From NCBI GenBank assembly GCA_023432235.1, contig JAEYUX010000154.1:1-9896 (forward strand): DNA of 9,896 nucleotides. Reading direction: 5' to 3'. The position numbers and the translations under genes were made by a program. This DNA is from Actinomycetes bacterium (GTDB lineage Bacteria; Actinomycetota; Actinomycetes; Actinomycetales; Demequinaceae). How positions within the stretch are numbered: the first letter of the stretch is position 1; each line of letters begins with the position of its first letter. This document shows positions 5,530 to 9,896 of this stretch, piece by piece. Under the pieces are notes generated by a model that saw only the letters and a program-made list of their open reading frames with translations, searched no databases and was not told where the DNA came from.

Positions 5530-8500
5530 TCATCCTACCGGCGCACCATGAGCGGACTTGAGCACCTCTTTCACCCATTCCAGCAGCGCAACCCCCTCGA
5601 CCGGCGCGCCGCCGATGCGAGTGGTGGTGGGCGCGGGAACAAGCACTTGGCGCACGGCCGCCTTGATGACAGTGCCGGGGTACAGGCGGTTCATTCGCAC
5701 CACTGCGGAGTCGGGCAACTCAAGAGGTCCAAAGCGGATGTACTTTCCTTGGGACACCACATCGGTCACACCTGCCGCGCGCAGGTCGAGGCGAACGCGC
5801 GCCACTGCAAAGAGGTTCGACACCGGCTCAGGAATCGCGCCGTAGCGGTCATCGAGTTCATCCGCCACGGCCTGCAACAACTCGTCGCTGTCGGCGTCGG
5901 CAATCTTGCGATACGCCTCGAGACGCAAGCGTTCGTGTTCGATGTACTCGGTGGGGATGTGTGCCTCAATCGGCAGGTCGATCGTCACGGCGGCACGCTC
6001 CTGCTCGCCCTCGCCGCGGAAGCCTGCCACGGCCTCCCCCACCATGCGGATGTAAAGATCGAAGCCAACGCCTTCGATGTGACCCGACTGTTCGGCCCCA
6101 AGAAGGTTTCCTGCCCCCCGGATCTCAAGGTCCTTCATGGCCACCGCCATACCGGCACCAAGGTCGGTGTTGGCCGCGATTGTCTGCAAGCGCTCGTGGG
6201 CGGTCTCAGTGAGGGTGTGGTCCGGCGGATACAAGAAGTAGGCGTACGCACGCTCGCGGCCACGGCCGACGCGTCCACGGAGTTGGTGAAGTTGGCTGAG
6301 ACCGAACGTGTTCGCCTTCTCCACAATCAAGGTGTTTGCGTTCGTGATGTCGAGCCCGGTCTCGACGATCGTCGTACACACAAGAACGTCGTATCGGTCC
6401 TCGTAATAGTCGACAATCACTTGCTCGAGCTGCTTTTCGCTCATTTGGCCGTGTGCGACCGCGATGCGCGCTTCGGGTACCAAGTCTCCAAGATGGAGCG
6501 CCGCCCGATTGATCGTCTTCACCGAGTTGTGGATGTAAAACACCTGCCCGTCGCGCATCAGTTCGCGCCGGATCGCGGCCGCCACCTGCGCGTCCTCTTG
6601 CGGGCCCACATACGTGAGGATCGGGTGGCGTTCTTCAGGCGGAGTCGCCAACGTCGACATCTCACGGATGCCAGTGACGGCAAGCTCGAGCGTGCGCGGG
6701 ATGGGCGTTGCGGACATCGCAAGCACATCCACGTCGGTTCGCAACGCCTTGAGGGTCTCCTTGTGTTCTACTCCAAAGCGCTGTTCCTCGTCGATGATGA
6801 CGAGTCCCAAATGCTTGAAGCGCACGGCACCTGTGATGAGCCGGTGGGTCCCGATCACCACGTCGATCTCTCCCTTGGCGAGGCCCTCGACCACCTCGCG
6901 CGCCTCCGCGTCGGTCTGGAAACGGCTCAGCGCAGCCACTTTGACGGGAAATGCCGCAAAGCGCTCGGAGAACGTGTCGACATGCTGCTTGACGAGCAGC
7001 GTCGTGGGACACAGCACCGCCACCTGAGTGCCGTCTTGTACCGCCTTGAAGGCCGCGCGCACGGCGATCTCTGTCTTGCCAAAACCCACGTCGCCGCAAA
7101 TGAGCCGGTCCATCGGGACGGGCTTCTCCATGTCGGCCTTCACCTCGTCAATGGTGCTCAGCTGGTCAGGCGTCTCAACAAAAGCGAAGGCCTCCTCGAG
7201 TTCGCGCTGCCATGGGGTGTCGGGCCCAAACTCGCGTCCCTTTGACGCCATCCGCGCGCTGTAGAGCCGGATCAGCTCAGCGGCAATCTCCTTGACCGCC
7301 TTGCGGGCGCGCCCCTTGGTCTTCGCCCAATCCGAGCCGCCCATCTTGTTGACAGCGGGCGTCTCTCCGCCCACGTACTTCGTCACAAGGTCAAGCTGGT
7401 CCGTGGGCACGCTCAGGCGATCCGCCGGCCCGCCGCGCTTGGACGGCGCGTATTCAATGACGAGGTACTCGCGTTCAACTCCGCGCACCGTTCGCGTCGT
7501 CAGTTCAACAAAGCGGCCGACGCCGTGGCTTTCGTGGACAACAAAGTCACCCGGGCGCAGTTGGAGGGGGTCGACGACGTTGCGGCGACGGCTCGGCACC
7601 TTCACCTTGGGTCCGGCGACAGTTGTCGCCCGGCCGGTGAGGTCGGATTCGGTGAGTACGAGGAGGCGTGCTGCGGGCGAGTGGAAGCCGTGTGCAGTAA
7701 TGCCGGGGACGATCTCGACAACGCCTTCTGGGGCGCTTGTGTCGAGCACATCGGTGACCCGCGCCGGCACATCCGCCTCTTGGCATTGCTCGGCAAGGCG
7801 CTGCGCGGAACCGGTACCGGCGGCGGCGATGACAACGCGCCATCCTTCGGCGAGGCGTTGACGGGCGGTGGTGAGGGCCGCGCCGGGGCGGCCGACAAAG
7901 GACTCGTTGTCGATCAGCCCGGCGTTACGGGACTCCGCCGGTCCAAAGGGCCCGATGGTCGCCCAACCCAAGCCAGCGTCGGCCGCAACCTCGCGAAGTT
8001 CGTCCATCTCGAGGAAGCCGCCATGAGCAAAGGCGCGCTCAGGCGAGGCCTCCGTCACGCGGTTGAGATCGAGCGGAGCGTCGGCACCCGCGGTGGCGCT
8101 CACCCATGCGGCTGCGAGGAACTCCTGGGCCGTGCGGTACAGGTCCTCCGCCCGTCGCGCGAGGCGCTCCGGCTCGAGCGCAACGATGAGCGAAGCGCGT
8201 GGAAGCACGCGCGGCAACGGCACGAGCCGATCGACGAGCGCGGGCATGAGGCTTTCCATCCCCTCCACGGCCTGCCCCGCCGCGATGCGCGCGAGCATGT
8301 CGCCCGCATTGGGAAGAGTGTTCTGGAGTGAGGCAGCGCGCTTGCGAACGTCATCGGTGAGGACGAATTCGCGACACGGTGGCGCCCAAAACCGATCGAC
8401 CTCGCTGAGCGAGCGCTGGTCCGCAACGGAAAATTGCCGCAGCGACTCCACTTCATCGCCAAAGAACTCAATACGAACCGGGTGCGGGTCCGTGGGAGCG

Positions 8501-9048
8501 AAGACGTCAACAATGCCACCGCGCACGGCAAACTCACCGCGCTTCTCGACCATGTCGACCCGGGTGTAGGCGGCGGTAGCGAGGCGCGCCGTGAGGTCAG
8601 TGAGGTCGATGCGCTCACCGGGGAGCACGCGGACGGGCGAAAGCTCGTCGAGTCCGGGAGCGAGCGGCTGCAAGGCGGCACGGAGCGAAGCGACCACAAA
8701 GCGTGGCGCTGGGAGCCCGGTCTCAATGGCGGCCTCCTCGGGGTGTGCGAGGCGGCGCAACGTCGCAAGGCGCGTCGCGACCGTGTCCGCGCGCGGGCTG
8801 AGGCGCTCATGCGGAAGTGTTTCCCAACTGGGAAACAGCGCGATTGTCTCTGGGTCCACATAGGCACCGAGTTCCGAAACAAAGGACGCGGCATCATTTC
8901 CCGTCGCGGCGATGACCACAATCGGAGCGTCCGAGGCGGTCTTCGCAAGGAGTGCCGCGGCTCCCGCGATCGGAGCCACTACATGCTCACCGTCGGCAAC
9001 GGAAACAGGCGGCAACACCCCAAGAAGGGTCGAAAGCGGACGGGTCAC
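5530..9048 (-). CDS. mfd: Transcription-repair coupling factor Mfd
   Basis: Large DNA translocase that removes RNA polymerase stalled at lesions and recruits UvrA for nucleotide excision repair. It is about 1172 aa, full family length. Positions here count from 9048. The N-terminal UvrB-like region holds FPSWETLPHERLSP (72-85). The CarD-like RNA-polymerase-interaction domain begins at RPGDFVVHESHGVGRF (498-513). The helicase core has Walker A GDVGFGKTE (652-660), DEEQRFG (753-759), SATPIPRT (779-786), TTIVETGLDI (892-901) and QLRGRVGRG (922-930). The C-terminal TRCF domain covers about 1020-1120. The frame is open to 9105, with possible starts at 9105 (GTG) and 9096 (ATG). GTG 9048 is preferred because GGAGG lies 4 nt before it and the family-like N-terminus RPLSTLLGVLPP follows. 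Its stop overlaps the lipoprotein's upstream ATG. Product certain, start less so. Confidence 0.97.
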   Translation of the reverse strand: MTRPLSTLLGVLPPVSVADGEHVVAPIAGAAALLAKTASDAPIVVIAATGNDAASFVSELGAYVDPETIALFPSWETLPHERLSPRADTVATRLATLRRLAHPEEAAIETGLPAPRFVVASLRAALQPLAPGLDELSPVRVLPGERIDLTDLTARLATAAYTRVDMVEKRGEFAVRGGIVDVFAPTDPHPVRIEFFGDEVESLRQFSVADQRSLSEVDRFWAPPCREFVLTDDVRKRAASLQNTLPNAGDMLARIAAGQAVEGMESLMPALVDRLVPLPRVLPRASLIVALEPERLARRAEDLYRTAQEFLAAAWVSATAGADAPLDLNRVTEASPERAFAHGGFLEMDELREVAADAGLGWATIGPFGPAESRNAGLIDNESFVGRPGAALTTARQRLAEGWRVVIAAAGTGSAQRLAEQCQEADVPARVTDVLDTSAPEGVVEIVPGITAHGFHSPAARLLVLTESDLTGRATTVAGPKVKVPSRRRNVVDPLQLRPGDFVVHESHGVGRFVELTTRTVRGVEREYLVIEYAPSKRGGPADRLSVPTDQLDLVTKYVGGETPAVNKMGGSDWAKTKGRARKAVKEIAAELIRLYSARMASKGREFGPDTPWQRELEEAFAFVETPDQLSTIDEVKADMEKPVPMDRLICGDVGFGKTEIAVRAAFKAVQDGTQVAVLCPTTLLVKQHVDTFSERFAAFPVKVAALSRFQTDAEAREVVEGLAKGEIDVVIGTHRLITGAVRFKHLGLVIIDEEQRFGVEHKETLKALRTDVDVLAMSATPIPRTLELAVTGIREMSTLATPPEERHPILTYVGPQEDAQVAAAIRRELMRDGQVFYIHNSVKTINRAALHLGDLVPEARIAVAHGQMSEKQLEQVIVDYYEDRYDVLVCTTIVETGLDITNANTLIVEKANTFGLSQLHQLRGRVGRGRERAYAYFLYPPDHTLTETAHERLQTIAANTDLGAGMAVAMKDLEIRGAGNLLGAEQSGHIEGVGFDLYIRMVGEAVAGFRGEGEQERAAVTIDLPIEAHIPTEYIEHERLRLEAYRKIADADSDELLQAVADELDDRYGAIPEPVSNLFAVARVRLDLRAAGVTDVVSQGKYIRFGPLELPDSAVVRMNRLYPGTVIKAAVRQVLVPAPTTTRIGGAPVEGVALLEWVKEVLKSAHGAPVG

Positions 9049-9052
9049 AACG

Positions 9053-9057
9053 CCTCC
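9053..9057 (-). promoter_or_regulatory. Ribosome binding site supporting the GTG 9048 start of mfd
   Basis: Minus-strand GGAGG is followed by CGTT and GTG. The alternative starts at 9096 and 9105 have only GAGG with poor spacing (about 10 nt and 2 nt respectively). This site favours the shorter Mfd. Confidence 0.55.
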
Positions 9058-9191
9058 AGGGCACGCCAAAAGACCGGATTTTCCGGCATCGTCCATCCTA
9101 AGCACACCTCACCGTCGGGTCCGCCGGATCCCACTGACTTCGTCTGCCTCCCTCTACATTTGCACGTCATCGCCATGTCTGACTTGACTCA

Positions 9192-9197
9192 TAGCCT
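9192..9197 (+). promoter_or_regulatory. Candidate -10 element for a leaderless DUF3800 transcript
   Basis: TAGCCT matches TANNNT and ends 6 nt before the ATG at 9204, the spacing at which transcription would begin on the A of the start codon. Leaderless mRNAs with this arrangement are common in actinobacteria. The gene lacks a Shine-Dalgarno, which agrees with this. No good -35 at 17 nt is seen. A TTGCAC at 9160-9165 is too far away (26 nt). Confidence 0.4.
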
Positions 9198-9203
9198 CTT
9201 CGC

Positions 9204-9869
9204 ATGACGGTCGACGTAGAGAAGCGAACTCTCTACGTCTTTATGGACGAATCGGGGAACTTCGACTTCACCGACAACGGCTCGGACTACTTTCTCATCG
9301 CCGCCTATTACACCTACGCACCCTCCGCCATGGCAGCGTCAATCACGGCGTTGCGATACGCCATGCTCGCTGAGGGAATCGAAGAGGTCGAGTTTCACGC
9401 AACGAACAACGCCCAGGCCACACGTGACCGCGTCTTTAGGGTCATCAATGGAGCCGATCCACCAGTCACAGCTCGCGTGTTCTATCTCAATAAGCACAAG
9501 GCTCATCCGTCGAAGCACTCTGGAAGCGCGATGATGACCCTCGTCGGTACGGCAATCGCAAGGTGGTTCGATTCAGCCTTCGATGGCCAGTGCGACCGGG
9601 TGGTCCTGATCTTTGACTCTGTGCTGACGGGATCTCAGCAACGTGCGTTCAAGGCAGCAATCAAACCAGTACTGAAAGCTCGCAAGGTCCCGTTCCACCT
9701 AGCATTCCGTCCAGTCAAATCCGAGCCCTGTGGAGAGGTCGCTGACTACATCGCGTGGGCCTGGCAACGCCGACTCGAACGCGATGACCCACGACCTCAG
9801 CGACAGCTCTCACGCGCTCACATCACCGACTTCAACATGTTTCGTGACGGGCATACCCGGTACTACTGA
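9204..9869 (+). CDS. DUF3800 domain-containing protein
   Basis: 221-aa protein of the DUF3800 family, full length for the family. Near the N-terminus is YVFMDESGNF with Asp15 and Glu16. EFHA (63-66) follows, then VVLIFDSV with Asp138 after a hydrophobic strand, and EVADYIAWAWQRRLE with Asp181. Spaced acidic residues at strand ends suggest an RNase H-like nuclease fold; this is known only as a proposal for the family, and activity here is inference. The gene diverges from mfd and has lower GC: two sampled 60-nt lines give 50-52%, against 67% for one in mfd. This suggests acquisition or looser constraint. The start ATG has no Shine-Dalgarno. DUF3800 genes are often found with mobile or defence genes, but no partner is visible before the window ends 27 nt after the stop. 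Confidence 0.85.
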   Translation: MTVDVEKRTLYVFMDESGNFDFTDNGSDYFLIAAYYTYAPSAMAASITALRYAMLAEGIEEVEFHATNNAQATRDRVFRVINGADPPVTARVFYLNKHKAHPSKHSGSAMMTLVGTAIARWFDSAFDGQCDRVVLIFDSVLTGSQQRAFKAAIKPVLKARKVPFHLAFRPVKSEPCGEVADYIAWAWQRRLERDDPRPQRQLSRAHITDFNMFRDGHTRYY

Positions 9870-9896
9870 ACGCCATATCGGCGGCGAGGCGAAAAA

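Noticed and set aside
5485..7245. 586-codon open frame on the plus strand
   Set aside because: It lies antisense to mfd and the lipoprotein gene, has no recognisable domain, is rich in Arg/His as expected of a shadow frame in high-GC DNA, and has no ribosome binding site.
9870..9896. Terminator after the DUF3800 gene
   Set aside because: A 4-bp CGCC/GGCG pairing is visible, but the window ends in an A-run and the structure cannot be judged; there is no T-tract in view.

Overview
The window is about 9.9 kb of high-GC chromosomal DNA. Its gene content suggests a Gram-positive actinobacterium, probably of the Micrococcales type. The clues are the order mfd / SurA-like lipoprotein / eno / FtsB-DivIC-like / DUF501 / short Ppx, the short single-module exopolyphosphatase, GTG starts, tightly coupled genes and a high-GC codon bias. 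The genus cannot be fixed from the sequence alone.

Layout by coordinate. 6-773 (-) is a Bax inhibitor-1/YccA-type membrane protein. 856-929 (-) is a tRNA gene with anticodon UAA but a short variable loop. 930-1238 is a gene-free, very GC-rich stretch with a long imperfect inverted repeat and a hexamer tandem repeat. From 1239 to about 9048 one minus-strand block of housekeeping genes runs right to left: mfd (transcription-repair coupling), a small SurA-like lipoprotein, enolase, a septum-formation-initiator (FtsB/DivIC) protein, a DUF501 protein and an exopolyphosphatase (Ppx/GppA). Several junctions are 4-bp ATGA overlaps (mfd/lipoprotein region, FtsB-like/DUF501) or very short gaps (DUF501/Ppx), which points to operonic translation. 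eno has its own strong ribosome binding site and a candidate -10 element. At the right end, 9204-9869 (+) is a divergent DUF3800 gene of visibly lower GC, probably accessory.

How the genes work together: the minus-strand block is a conserved neighbourhood of core functions (DNA repair coupled to transcription, glycolysis, cell division, polyphosphate/ppGpp-type phosphate metabolism) rather than one pathway.

The least ordinary items are four. (1) A class-I-shaped tRNA carries the leucine UAA anticodon. (2) A repeat-rich intergenic element lies between ppx and that tRNA; one of its arms appears to have grown by hexamer slippage. (3) The lower-GC DUF3800 gene may be expressed from a leaderless transcript or through a 10-codon overlapping leader ORF. 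(4) The mfd-eno interval has no mazG gene. No complete new multi-gene system is visible; if one exists around the DUF3800 gene it lies beyond the right edge.
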